A stretch of 64,000 nucleotides of DNA, taken from positions 186,001 to 250,000 of the forward strand of contig NZ_CP060694.1 in the NCBI RefSeq assembly GCF_014352935.1. The letters are read 5' to 3'. Shown piece after piece: positions 22,034-31,065 of this stretch. Position numbers and translations under genes: made by a program. Under the pieces are notes generated by a model. That model did not search any database. It saw nothing but the letters and a program-made list of their open reading frames with translations, and had not been told where the DNA came from. The DNA is from Aliarcobacter cryaerophilus. Its GTDB lineage: Bacteria > Campylobacterota > Campylobacteria > Campylobacterales > Arcobacteraceae. How positions within the stretch are numbered: the first letter of the stretch is position 1; every line of letters begins with the position of its first letter.

Positions 22034-23586
22034 AAGAAAATTGGCAAGAGCAACTAAAAGATTTATTAAATTGTGATTTAAAAACACTATATCCACTAGC
22101 AAGAAGTATGAATCGAAAATTAGAATTTTATGTTGGACCAACAAATAGTGGAAAAACTTATAATGCTATGAAAAAATTAAAAGAGGCAAATAGTGGATTA
22201 TATCTTGCACCTTTAAGGCTTTTGGCACTTGAAGGTTATGAAGATTTAAAAGAGTCAAATATTGATGCTTCATTAATCACAGGTGAAGAGCAGATTTTAA
22301 ATGAAGATGCAGCTCATATTTGCTCAACAATTGAGATGATAGATTTTGACCTTGAAGTTGATGTTGCCATTATCGATGAGGTTCAAATGCTAGAAGATAT
22401 TGATAGAGGCTGGGCTTGGGTAAACGCTATTATTGGTGTTCCTGCAAAAAAAGTTATTATGACTGGAAGTGTAAATGCTCTTGAAGCTGTAAAAAAGATA
22501 GTTCAATATTTAGATGAAGAGTTAGAAGTTGTAAGACATAAAAGAAAAAATCCTTTATTGGTTTTGGAAAAATGGACTCCACTTGAAAAACTTGAAAATG
22601 GAACTGCTTTAATAGCTTTTTCAAGAGCAGAAGTTTTAAAACTAAAACAAAAACTGCAAAAAAAATATTCCGTATCTGTAATTTATGGAAATTTATCACC
22701 TGAAGTTAGACGAGATGAAGCAAGAAGATTTAGAGATGGGCAAACTCAAATTTTAATTGCAACAGATGCTATAAGTATGGGGTTAAATCTTCCAATTAAA
22801 ACAATACTTTTTACAACTGATACAAAATTTGATGGTATTTCAAAAAGAAAAATAAATGTAAATGAGATAGTTCAAATAGCAGGTCGTGCTGGAAGATTTG
22901 GACTTTTTGAAGCAGGATATTTGGGAGCTACAAGAAGAGATGTTTTAGAGTATATCAAAGATGAGTTTGAAGCACCAATAAAAACTATAAAACCTCCATT
23001 TAAAGTAAAGATAAATAACTCTCAGCTAGAAAATCTTTCAATGCATTTAAAGACAAAATCCTTAGCAAAAGTTTTAAACTTTTTTGCTTTAAATATGAAA
23101 TTTGCTGGTCCTTTTGAAGCTGCAAATCTCTCAAGTATGCTTGAAGCTTCAAGAATTGTTGATAACAAAGATGGTTTGAGTTTGGAAGAGAAATATCTTT
23201 TGGCTCAAGCTCCAATTACTACAAAATCGACTATTATAGTTCAAGCATTTAACTCATATATTGCAAGTGTTATAAAAAAACGACCAAATCACTATAAACC
23301 ATCAATTACTTTACCAAAAAAAGCAATTACACAAAAAGATTTGCTTTTGGTTGAAGATGAGGTAAAAAAAATATCTTTATATCTTTGGCTTTCATATAAG
23401 TTGCCCAATCTTTTTCCTGACCATGATAAGGCTTTTATTTTGAGGGAATCTTTTAATAGATTTATTGAGAAATCTTTAAAAGGTGTTTTGATAGATGAAA
23501 AAAGAGATGAAAAACCTTTTTATAAAGATAGAGTAAAAGAAGATAGAAAAAATAATTTTTATTCTAGAAGAAGAAAAAGAGTTTAA
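22030..23586 (+). CDS. SUV3-like superfamily 2 RNA helicase
   Basis: This 518-residue ATPase resembles the SUV3/SUPV3L1 group of RNA helicases known from mitochondria and some bacteria. Motif I is YVGPTNSGKTYNAM (about residues 35-48), APLRLLALEGYE is motif Ia, IIDEVQM (about 115) is a DEVQ-type motif II, TGSVNAL motif III, LIATDAISMGLNLPI motif V and VQIAGRAGRFG motif VI. The C-terminal region is Lys/Arg rich (SRRRKRV) and could bind RNA. In mitochondria SUV3 works with an exoribonuclease; an RNase R-type gene is elsewhere in this window (51697). It overlaps the toxin gene by four bases, so it may be co-transcribed with it. Confidence 0.88.
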   Translation: MKENWQEQLKDLLNCDLKTLYPLARSMNRKLEFYVGPTNSGKTYNAMKKLKEANSGLYLAPLRLLALEGYEDLKESNIDASLITGEEQILNEDAAHICSTIEMIDFDLEVDVAIIDEVQMLEDIDRGWAWVNAIIGVPAKKVIMTGSVNALEAVKKIVQYLDEELEVVRHKRKNPLLVLEKWTPLEKLENGTALIAFSRAEVLKLKQKLQKKYSVSVIYGNLSPEVRRDEARRFRDGQTQILIATDAISMGLNLPIKTILFTTDTKFDGISKRKINVNEIVQIAGRAGRFGLFEAGYLGATRRDVLEYIKDEFEAPIKTIKPPFKVKINNSQLENLSMHLKTKSLAKVLNFFALNMKFAGPFEAANLSSMLEASRIVDNKDGLSLEEKYLLAQAPITTKSTIIVQAFNSYIASVIKKRPNHYKPSITLPKKAITQKDLLLVEDEVKKISLYLWLSYKLPNLFPDHDKAFILRESFNRFIEKSLKGVLIDEKRDEKPFYKDRVKEDRKNNFYSRRRKRV

Positions 23587-23590
23587 TATA

Positions 23591-23604
23591 TTTTTTGATA
23601 GAAT
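23591..23604 (+). promoter_or_regulatory. Extended -10 promoter before the ankyrin gene
   Basis: TTTTTTGATAGAAT combines a T run, a TG dinucleotide and a -10-like TAGAAT (23599-23604), about 50 bases before the ankyrin-repeat gene. The same T-run/TGATAxxxT form appears before nusA (40486-40497) and nadA (59531-59543). Confidence 0.45.
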
Positions 23605-23655
23605 ATATGCATAGTTAAGATGAATGTAAAGATGAATATTTAGAATAAGGAAAGT

Positions 23656-25602
23656 ATGGTGCTAGGTTTTTTTAGGGCCGATGAAAATGCATTTTTAAAA
23701 GAGTTGATGTCTTCAAATATCAATATTGATAAACTCAAAAAATATATTGCAAATGGCGTAAATATAAATGGAGTAGATGAAAAGGGAAGAAATTATCTTT
23801 TTTTCTTTGCTTCTAAAAAAAATTTTAATGCAATGAGAGTTTTAATAAGCCTTGGTATAGATATGTACAAAGAGGATAAGCTTGGTAAAACAGTACTAAG
23901 CGAGGCTTGTGAAAAATATGATTTTATGATGATAAAGTTTTTACTAGATAATGGTTTTGATGGAAATAGAAAAAACTCTGCTGGTAGAACAGTATTGCAA
24001 GATACCGTCCTTTTAGGAAATGATAAAGTTTTTCAAATACTTTTAAACTACAATTTGGATTTTGATATAAAAGATAACAATGGAAGAACTGTAGTTTTTG
24101 ATGCCATAGAAAATGGAAATTTAGAGACTTTGAAAAAAGTTATTGACAATGTAAAAGATATAAATGCAGTAGATAAAAATGGACAAACAGCACTTTTTGA
24201 AGCTGTTTTAAAAGATGATTTAAGACTTGCTTTGACTTTGATAAATATAGGAATAAATCTAAATATTTTAGATAAAAATGGTCAAAATGTACTCTATAAC
24301 ACAATTTTACAAGGTATGAAAAATGAGATACTTTTAAAACATTTAGCAAAAAGAGGAATAAATCTTAATGTCGTTGATAGTAGAGATAAATCTATTTTAG
24401 ATGAAATTTTTTACATAATGGTTTTACAAAAATATGATAAAGATATTGAAGATAAAAGATATATGCTTATAAATCCAAAAGATGATTACTTATCTTTGGC
24501 TCTTCAAATTGTTGAGCTAGGATTTAAAGTTGATACTTTGGATAAATATGGAAAAACTGCTTTACAAAAAGAGTTAGAGAGAAAAAATTTTGTAAATGCA
24601 GAGTTTTTATTAAATTGTGGAGCTAGTTTAAATATTTTTGATGAACACCATAGAAGTTTGTTTCATATAGAGGTTTTAAAGGGTTATTCAAACAATAAAA
24701 TAATAGATTTTTTAATCCAAAAAGGTGCAAACTTAAATCAAAGAGATAAATATTTTAGAACAATAATAGACAATCTTATAGAACTTATTTTAATCTCAAA
24801 AGGTGAGAAACCAAGAAATCCAAGTTTAGATGAATATGTGCAAGAAGATGGTGGATTTGATATTTTATTAAAAAAATTATTAGTTTATGAAGCTGATATA
24901 AGTTATACAAGAGTCGATGGGAAGAATATAGTTTTTGATTTAGTTCCTTATGATAGCTTCGATATTATTGATATTTTGGTTGAGCATAAAGTAGATTTAA
25001 ATCATAGAGATTTTGATGGAAATACTCCTTTAATGTATATGGTTGATGAAGGTTTAAGAATAGAAGATAGAACTTTAAAAGCATATTTTATAAAAAGGTT
25101 ACAAAATTTTCTAAAATATAGAATAAATATGGATATACAAGATAAAGATGGAAGAACAGTTATTCATAAAGCTGTAATAGCAGATGATTTGCTTGTAGTT
25201 GAAAAATTAATGATAAAAAAAGCAAATCTTGATATAAAAGATAATCACGGAAGAACTGCTCTTCATCACACTCAATGGAAAGGAAACTATGAGATAGCAA
25301 GATGGTTGATTTTAGCAGGTGCAAATATGAATGAACCTGATAATAGTGGATTTAATATATTAAACTATGCCGCAATTTTGGGACATACTAGACTTGTAAT
25401 AACTCTTATCTCTTCTGGAGTTTTGATGTACAATAACAATCCAAAAAATAAAAAAGTAGCTGAATTTTTCAAAAGTAAAGAGAAGATACTTGATAAATTA
25501 GTTGCAGCAGAAGATATTAGTGATAGTAAGATGAAAAATGCTCTTATTGAAGTTGTTACAAACTTTAAAAAAGAGATAAATGAAGCTTTACTTAAAAAAT
25601 AA
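23656..25602 (+). CDS. Large ankyrin-repeat protein
   Basis: This 648-residue protein is built mostly of ankyrin repeats of about 33 residues. Recognisable units include INGVDEKGRNYLFFFASKKN, DIKDNNGRTVVFDAIENGN, NAVDKNGQTALFEAVLKDD, NILDKNGQNVLYNTI, DIQDKDGRTVIHKAVIADD and DIKDNHGRTALHHTQWKGN. I count at least a dozen units, some degenerate, separated by a less regular centre around residues 230-330 and 380-430. There is no signal peptide or membrane segment, so a cytoplasmic protein-binding scaffold is likely. Many bacterial ankyrin proteins bind proteins; the partner is unknown. AAGGAAAG supplies the ribosome site. glmU begins 12 bases after it, so the two may be cotranscribed. Confidence 0.93.
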   Translation: MVLGFFRADENAFLKELMSSNINIDKLKKYIANGVNINGVDEKGRNYLFFFASKKNFNAMRVLISLGIDMYKEDKLGKTVLSEACEKYDFMMIKFLLDNGFDGNRKNSAGRTVLQDTVLLGNDKVFQILLNYNLDFDIKDNNGRTVVFDAIENGNLETLKKVIDNVKDINAVDKNGQTALFEAVLKDDLRLALTLINIGINLNILDKNGQNVLYNTILQGMKNEILLKHLAKRGINLNVVDSRDKSILDEIFYIMVLQKYDKDIEDKRYMLINPKDDYLSLALQIVELGFKVDTLDKYGKTALQKELERKNFVNAEFLLNCGASLNIFDEHHRSLFHIEVLKGYSNNKIIDFLIQKGANLNQRDKYFRTIIDNLIELILISKGEKPRNPSLDEYVQEDGGFDILLKKLLVYEADISYTRVDGKNIVFDLVPYDSFDIIDILVEHKVDLNHRDFDGNTPLMYMVDEGLRIEDRTLKAYFIKRLQNFLKYRINMDIQDKDGRTVIHKAVIADDLLVVEKLMIKKANLDIKDNHGRTALHHTQWKGNYEIARWLILAGANMNEPDNSGFNILNYAAILGHTRLVITLISSGVLMYNNNPKNKKVAEFFKSKEKILDKLVAAEDISDSKMKNALIEVVTNFKKEINEALLKK

Positions 25603-25614
25603 TAAGGAATTTTT

Positions 25615-26931
25615 TTGAATCAAAAATCTATAATAATCCTTGCAGCAGGTCAAGGAACAAGAATGAAATCTGATACTCCAAAAGTATTACATAAGATTTC
25701 TGGTAAACCTATGCTTTACTACTCTATAAAAGAGGGTTTAAAATTGAGTGATGATATAACAGTTGTTTTATATCATCAGTTTGAAAAAGTTAAAACTGAA
25801 ATTGAAAAATATTTTTCAAATATAAATTTTGTAATTCAAGACCATAAAAACTACCCTGGAACTGGTGGGGCTGTTATGGGAATAGCTCCAAAATATGAAA
25901 AAACTTTAGTTTTAAATGGAGATATGCCACTTATTCAAGCAAGTGAACTAGAAAAATTTGATATTCCAAATGCAACAATTGTAATGTCTGTTTTGAAGCT
26001 CCAAAGTGCAGATGGTTATGGAAGAGTAATAATTGAAAATGGAGATGTTAAAAAAATAGTTGAACAAAAAGATGCAACAGAGAATGAACTGAAAATCACA
26101 ACAGCAAATGCAGGGATTTATCAATTTGAAACAAAGTTCTTACTTGAAAACTTACCAAAACTAAATAACAATAATGCACAAAAAGAGTACTACATAACAG
26201 ATTTAGTAGAAATGGCTATAAGTCAAGGAAAAGTGTTAAAACCTTTGGTTGTAAATGAAGAGAATTTTAAAGGTGTAAATTCAAAAGTAGAACTTGCAGA
26301 TGCTGAAGTAATTCATCAAAATAGAATTAAAAAAGAGTTTATGAAAGCTGGAGTAATTCTTCGATTACCTGATACTATTTATATAGAAGAGGGAGTTACT
26401 ATTGAAGGTGAAAGTATCATTGAAAATGGTGTAAGTCTGCTTGGAAACTCAAAAATTATAAACTCACATATAAAAACAAATAGTGTAGTTGAAGACTCAA
26501 TTATAAAAGATAGTGATGTTGGACCAATGGCAAGAATACGACCAGATAGCGAATTAAATAAGACACATATTGGAAACTTTGTAGAGACAAAAAAAGCTAA
26601 ATTAAATGGTGTAAAAGCAGGGCATCTATCATATCTTGGAGATTGTACGATTGATGAGGGCACAAATATCGGTTGTGGAACAATAACTTGTAATTATGAT
26701 GGGGTAAATAAACATCAAACAATTATTGGAAAAAATGTTTTTGTTGGAAGTGATACACAATTTGTTTCACCTGTAAAGATAGAAGATGATGTATTAATTG
26801 GTGCTGGTTCAACAGTTACTGGTGATGTAAAAAAAGGTGAATTATATTTAACAAGAGCAAAAGCAAAAACTATAGATGGTTATTTTTACAAACATTTTGA
26901 TAAAGCCAAAAAAGCAAAAGAAGAGAAATAA
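25615..26931 (+). CDS. glmU: Bifunctional GlmU (UDP-GlcNAc synthesis)
   Basis: GlmU acetylates glucosamine-1-phosphate and joins it to UTP, making UDP-GlcNAc for peptidoglycan and lipid A. The 438-residue protein has the uridylyltransferase domain ([20 protein letters not shown] at the N terminus, LVLNGDMPL) and a C-terminal left-handed beta-helix acetyltransferase domain ([31 protein letters not shown] with the catalytic His, then [13 protein letters not shown]). It starts with TTG at 25615, preceded by AAGGA. Four bases after its stop comes coaBC. UDP-GlcNAc is one possible entry to nucleotide-sugar paths, although ptmE implies GDP for legionaminic acid. Confidence 0.95.
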   Translation: MNQKSIIILAAGQGTRMKSDTPKVLHKISGKPMLYYSIKEGLKLSDDITVVLYHQFEKVKTEIEKYFSNINFVIQDHKNYPGTGGAVMGIAPKYEKTLVLNGDMPLIQASELEKFDIPNATIVMSVLKLQSADGYGRVIIENGDVKKIVEQKDATENELKITTANAGIYQFETKFLLENLPKLNNNNAQKEYYITDLVEMAISQGKVLKPLVVNEENFKGVNSKVELADAEVIHQNRIKKEFMKAGVILRLPDTIYIEEGVTIEGESIIENGVSLLGNSKIINSHIKTNSVVEDSIIKDSDVGPMARIRPDSELNKTHIGNFVETKKAKLNGVKAGHLSYLGDCTIDEGTNIGCGTITCNYDGVNKHQTIIGKNVFVGSDTQFVSPVKIEDDVLIGAGSTVTGDVKKGELYLTRAKAKTIDGYFYKHFDKAKKAKEEK

Positions 26932-26934
26932 ATA

Positions 26935-28149
26935 GTGATTTTAAAAGATAAAAAAATTCTTATAGGAGTTACTGGCTCAATTGCTATTTATAAAAGTCTA
27001 GAGTTAATAAGACTTTTTATAAAAACTGGTGCAAATGTAAAAGTAATTTTAAGTGATGGTGCAAAAAAATTTATAAATCCAATAACTTTTGAAGCAATTT
27101 CACAAAACAAAGTCTTAGATGAGAGTAGTGAAAGCTGGGATAAAAGCCAAAACTATAATCACATAGATATAACAAAATGGGCTGATATTTTAATAATCGC
27201 TCCAGCAACTGCAAACACTATAAATAAAATATCTTGTGGTATTGCTGATAATTTACTACTTCAAACAGTTCTTGCTTGTAAAAAGAAAATTATTATTGCA
27301 CCTGCTGCAAATACAAATATGATTGAGAATCCTATTACTACTAAAAGTGTAAATAACTTAAAAAATTTAGGATTTGAAGTTTTACAAACTCAAACAAAAG
27401 AGTTAGCTTGTAAAGATGTTGGAAATGGTGCAATGCTTGAGCCAATAGATATTTTTCATAAAACTTGCAAAGAACTTTTAAAAACTTCATATTGGGAAAA
27501 TAGAAGAGCTGTTTTAAGTGGTGGTGGAACTTTGGAAAAAATTGATGATGTAAGATATATCTCAAATTTTTCAAGTGGGAAAATGGCATCAAATTTAGCA
27601 ACAGCTCTTTACTATTTGGGTGCTGATGTAACTTTAGTATCAAGTAGAGGTTTTGAAAATATACCTTATGAGATAGATTTGAGAGTTTCACATAGTTCAC
27701 AACAGATGTTTGAAAATTTGAAATTAGCTTTAGATAAAAAATTAGATAAAAAGAGTTTTTTATTTATGGTAGCAGCAGTTAGTGATTATATTCCAAAGCA
27801 AAAAGTTGATGGAAAATTAAAAAAAGAGAAACTTGGAGAAACTTGGAGTTTAGAGCTTGGTAAAAATATTGATATATTGGCAAATTTAGATAAAAAAGAT
27901 ATTTTTTCTATTGGTTTTAAAGCAGAGATGGATAAAAAAGAGGCAAAATCAAATGCACAAAATATGCTAAAAAATAAAAATCTTGATGCAGTTTGCTTAA
28001 ATATTTTAGATGAGTCTAATGCTTTTGGAAGTGATACAAACAAAATAGAGCTTATTTTAAAAGATAAAAGTTTTGATTTTTCTGGAAATAAACTAAATAT
28101 CTCTTTAGAAATTTTAAATAGATTTGAAAAAGAGTTTACAAATGAGTAG
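26935..28149 (+). CDS. coaBC: Bifunctional phosphopantothenoylcysteine synthetase/decarboxylase
   Basis: CoaBC carries out two steps of coenzyme A synthesis. Of its 404 residues, the first half is the flavin-binding CoaC decarboxylase domain (GVTGSIAIYKSLELIRL, TANTINKISCGIADNLL, APAANTNM). The second half is the CTP-dependent CoaB synthetase domain (VLSGGGTLEKIDDVRYISN, SSGKMASNLA, FMVAAVSDYIPK, FSIGFKAEM). It starts with GTG at 26935, four bases after glmU, and its end overlaps uppS by eight. Length and motif order are normal. Confidence 0.95.
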   Translation: MILKDKKILIGVTGSIAIYKSLELIRLFIKTGANVKVILSDGAKKFINPITFEAISQNKVLDESSESWDKSQNYNHIDITKWADILIIAPATANTINKISCGIADNLLLQTVLACKKKIIIAPAANTNMIENPITTKSVNNLKNLGFEVLQTQTKELACKDVGNGAMLEPIDIFHKTCKELLKTSYWENRRAVLSGGGTLEKIDDVRYISNFSSGKMASNLATALYYLGADVTLVSSRGFENIPYEIDLRVSHSSQQMFENLKLALDKKLDKKSFLFMVAAVSDYIPKQKVDGKLKKEKLGETWSLELGKNIDILANLDKKDIFSIGFKAEMDKKEAKSNAQNMLKNKNLDAVCLNILDESNAFGSDTNKIELILKDKSFDFSGNKLNISLEILNRFEKEFTNE

Positions 28150-28828
28150 TTCAAATCCCCCATCTCATATTGCAATCATTATGGATGGAAATGGAAGATG
28201 GGCAAAACAAAGAGGTCTTAAAAGAACAGCTGGTCATGAGGAAGGTGCTAGAGTTGTTCGAAATATTACAAAACATTGTGCAAAAATAGGGGTTAAATAC
28301 CTTACTTTATATGCTTTTTCTACTGAAAACTGGACAAGACCAAAACTTGAAGTTGAATATCTTATGAAACTTTTAGAAAAATATTTAAAAAATGAGCTAG
28401 AAACATTTATGCAAAATAGTATTAGGTTTAAAGCTATTGGTGATTTAAGTAAGTTTTCAAAGAGTTTGCAAAAAACTATAAAAGATATTGAAGAAAAAAC
28501 ATCAAAAAACTTAGGACTTACTCAAGTTTTAGCACTTAATTATGGTTCAAAAGATGAGATAATTAGAGCTATAAAAAAATTAAATGAGAAAAATCTTGAA
28601 ATAAATGAAAAAAACTTTGAATCATGTCTTGATACAGCAGAATTTGGAGATGTTGATTTGCTCATACGAACAAGTGGAGAGATTAGACTTTCAAACTATT
28701 TATTGTGGCAAAATGCATATGCAGAGATGTTTTTTACACAAACACTCTGGCCAGATTTTAGTGTTAAAGAGCTAGATGATATAATAGAAGATTTTAATAA
28801 AAGGCAAAGAAGATTTGGTGGAGTTTAG
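28142..28828 (+). CDS. uppS: Undecaprenyl diphosphate synthase
   Basis: UppS is the cis-prenyltransferase that makes the C55 lipid carrier used in peptidoglycan and polysaccharide export. The 228-residue protein shows IAIIMDGNGRWAKQRG with the catalytic Asp and phosphate-binding Arg, then TLYAFSTENWTRP and LLIRTSGEIRLSNYLLWQ near the C terminus (the family's usual RTSGExRxSNF). I chose the ATG at 28142, which overlaps the coaBC stop; an in-frame ATG upstream at 28124 lies in coaBC. The end overlaps the prepilin-peptidase gene. Confidence 0.96.
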   Translation: MSSSNPPSHIAIIMDGNGRWAKQRGLKRTAGHEEGARVVRNITKHCAKIGVKYLTLYAFSTENWTRPKLEVEYLMKLLEKYLKNELETFMQNSIRFKAIGDLSKFSKSLQKTIKDIEEKTSKNLGLTQVLALNYGSKDEIIRAIKKLNEKNLEINEKNFESCLDTAEFGDVDLLIRTSGEIRLSNYLLWQNAYAEMFFTQTLWPDFSVKELDDIIEDFNKRQRRFGGV

Positions 28829-29324
28829 TATTTTTCAAAATGTTCTCTTTACACTATTTTTGATAAATTTAGTGGTTTTATCATTGTATGATTTTAAATA
28901 TAAAGCTGTTCCTGATTATCTTCTGTTATTTGCATTTTTTTCATCTTTTTTTATTACAAAGTTTGATATTTTTGAAGCATTGCAAAGTGCATTTATAATT
29001 TCTGGAGCTTTTGTAATATTAAATTTTTTGGTTACTTTTTATATACAAAATATAAAATCAAGATTTTTAAAAGATGAGAGTTTAAAGACTCAAACAGCAC
29101 TAGGAGAGGGAGATATTCCTTTGATTGCATCTTTTGGTGTTATTTTAGGAGTTTATAATACATTTATTGCAATATTTTTAAGTGCAATTGTAGCTATGTT
29201 TTATGCAATCTATTTAAAAAATAGAAAAAATGAAATTGAAATACCTTTTATTCCATTTCTAGTTTTTGGTTTTTTATTGGAGTATTTTTTTAATTTATCA
29301 AATATTTTTAAGGATTTTTATTGA
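28818..29324 (+). CDS. Prepilin peptidase, A24 family, catalytic part only
   Basis: This 168-residue membrane protein has the aspartic-protease features of type IV prepilin peptidases: SLYDFKYKAVPDYLL (first active Asp in the D-x(2-5)-P-x-x-L pattern) and ALGEGDIPLIASFG (GxGD motif, second Asp). About six hydrophobic helices are visible. It lacks the N-terminal cysteine-rich methyltransferase domain of full PilD (about 250 residues), so it probably cleaves leader peptides without methylation, or methylation is done elsewhere. Start: GTG at 28818 has GAAGA spaced 5 bases upstream; TTG at 28815 is an alternative. It overlaps uppS and the LptF/G gene. Its substrate pilins are not in the window. 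Confidence 0.82.
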   Translation: MEFSIFQNVLFTLFLINLVVLSLYDFKYKAVPDYLLLFAFFSSFFITKFDIFEALQSAFIISGAFVILNFLVTFYIQNIKSRFLKDESLKTQTALGEGDIPLIASFGVILGVYNTFIAIFLSAIVAMFYAIYLKNRKNEIEIPFIPFLVFGFLLEYFFNLSNIFKDFY

Positions 29325-30337
29325 GATTAAGTAACTATTTACACTCACAATTAGCTATTAGCTTTTTTCCTATATTTTTAGGACTTTTTTTTATAACCTC
29401 TGTTGTTTTTTTGGTTAAAATAGTATCTTTAACTTCAGTTATTAAAATGAATTTTATTGAACTATTTAGCTTATATTTATATACTGTACCACAAATTTTA
29501 TTATTTACTTTGCCAATATCATATTTTTTATCATTAGTTATAAGTATTTCAAAATTATCAAGTGAATATGAAATGACAGTTATCACTTCATTTGGAGTCG
29601 GTCCATTAAATATAGTTAAAAAATTATTACCTATTACTTTATTAATTTCAATAGCACTATTGGTTATAACATTAGGGCTAATTCCAAAAGCAAAATATTT
29701 AATGAATAGTTTTATAGATTATAAAAAAAATGAAGCGAATTTTAATATAAAAGAGAGTGAGTTTGGTCAAAAATTTGGAGATTGGTTAATTTTTATAGAA
29801 AAGAAAGAAGATAATATTTACAAAAATGTTAAACTTTTTAAAAAAGAGAATAACAAAGAAGAATTAATAGTTAGTGAAACAGCAATACTAGAGAATAAAA
29901 AAGGAAACTTAACATTTAAGTTGTTTAATGGGAAGATATTTATAATAGATGATAGCGAGTTAAATGAAATAGATTTTGAAACAATGTATATTAATGAAAT
30001 AGTTAATAATCAGCAGATTTTAGTATTTAGTACAAGCCTTAATTATTGGATATTAAGTTTAGAATATAATTTAGATAATGACTCTTTTGTATTTTTCATT
30101 TTAACATCTATATTTCCTTTAATTTCACTATTTCTAGTTATAACTTTTGGATATTTTAATCCAAGATATGAAAAAAATAGGGCAGTTGCATATTCTATTG
30201 GTGCTGTTATTTTATATTATGTACTTATAAAATATATAGGAGATAGATTATTACTTCATTCTTTGTATATAATTCCAACTATTTGGATAATTGCAAGTTA
30301 TATTTTATATTCTAAAACTATTAAAAAAGAGTATTAA
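29321..30337 (+). CDS. LptF/LptG-family lipopolysaccharide transport permease
   Basis: This 338-residue YjgP/YjgQ-family protein has six hydrophobic segments in the LptF/LptG pattern (three N-terminal, three C-terminal) around a periplasmic domain (about residues 130-235). A Phe-rich first helix, YLYTVPQILLFTLPISYFLSL and ITSFGVGPLNIVKK fit the family. Together with its partner and LptB it drives LPS across the periplasm to LptA. LptF and LptG cannot be told apart here. TTG at 29321 is the start, with AAGGA spaced six bases upstream, and it overlaps the prepilin-peptidase stop. truA follows after two bases. The second permease gene is not in the window. Confidence 0.88.
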   Translation: MRLSNYLHSQLAISFFPIFLGLFFITSVVFLVKIVSLTSVIKMNFIELFSLYLYTVPQILLFTLPISYFLSLVISISKLSSEYEMTVITSFGVGPLNIVKKLLPITLLISIALLVITLGLIPKAKYLMNSFIDYKKNEANFNIKESEFGQKFGDWLIFIEKKEDNIYKNVKLFKKENNKEELIVSETAILENKKGNLTFKLFNGKIFIIDDSELNEIDFETMYINEIVNNQQILVFSTSLNYWILSLEYNLDNDSFVFFILTSIFPLISLFLVITFGYFNPRYEKNRAVAYSIGAVILYYVLIKYIGDRLLLHSLYIIPTIWIIASYILYSKTIKKEY

Positions 30338-30339
30338 AT

Positions 30340-31065
30340 TTGAATTTAAAGTTTGAAATTGCTTATGATGGAAGCTCTTTTTTTGGAAGTCAAAAGCAAC
30401 CAAATAAAAACACAGTTGAAGATGAACTTTTAAAAGCTTTTAAAAATATAAATATTGATACAAAGATAGTTTTAAGTGGAAGAACAGATAGAGATGTTCA
30501 TGCTACTGGTCAAGTTTTTAACTCTTTTATTCCAGATTACTGGGAAGATTTAGAAAAACTAAAAGAGATTTTAAATAATAAACTTTCAAAAGCAGTTCAA
30601 ATAAAAAGAATATCAGAAGTTAATGATAATTTTCATGCAAGATTTAGTGCAAAAAAGAGATTTTATAGATATATAATAACTTCAAAACCAACAACTCCTT
30701 TTAATGATAAATTTGTAACTTATGTAAAAAATATAGATGAAGAACTTTTAAAAAGTGCCATAAAAGAGTTTGTTGGAGTTTATGATTTTAAATATTTTCA
30801 TAAAACAGGAAGTGAAAAAGATAATACCAAAAGAGAGATTTTTGATACAAAATTCTATAAATATAAAGATATTTATGTTTTTAAATTTTGTGCAAACTCT
30901 TATTTAAGAACTCAAATACGACTTATGGTAGGATTTTTAATAGCAATTAATGATAAAAAGCTAACAATAGAAGATTTAAAAAAACAGTTAAATTGTGAAA
31001 AAAATATATTTAAAACACCAATTGCACCAAATGGTTTATATCTAGCTAGGATTTTTTATAAATGA
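30340..31065 (+). CDS. truA: tRNA pseudouridine(38-40) synthase
   Basis: TruA makes pseudouridine at positions 38-40 of the anticodon stem. The 241-residue protein has the family signatures IAYDGSSFFGSQKQP (residue 7 region), VLSGRTDRDVHATGQ with the catalytic Asp near residue 50, KRFYRYII and a final region FCANSYLRTQIRLMVGFLI. Length is usual. It begins with TTG at 30340, two bases after the LptF/G gene, without a strong ribosome site, so coupling is likely. It overlaps the next gene by four bases. Overlaps on both sides make it part of the uppS-to-protease operon. Confidence 0.95.
   Translation: MNLKFEIAYDGSSFFGSQKQPNKNTVEDELLKAFKNINIDTKIVLSGRTDRDVHATGQVFNSFIPDYWEDLEKLKEILNNKLSKAVQIKRISEVNDNFHARFSAKKRFYRYIITSKPTTPFNDKFVTYVKNIDEELLKSAIKEFVGVYDFKYFHKTGSEKDNTKREIFDTKFYKYKDIYVFKFCANSYLRTQIRLMVGFLIAINDKKLTIEDLKKQLNCEKNIFKTPIAPNGLYLARIFYK

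Noticed and set aside
27786-28175. Antisense frame across the coaBC/uppS junction
   Set aside because: It is entirely opposite coaBC and uppS and is rich in Phe/Ser/Leu, typical of a shadow frame.
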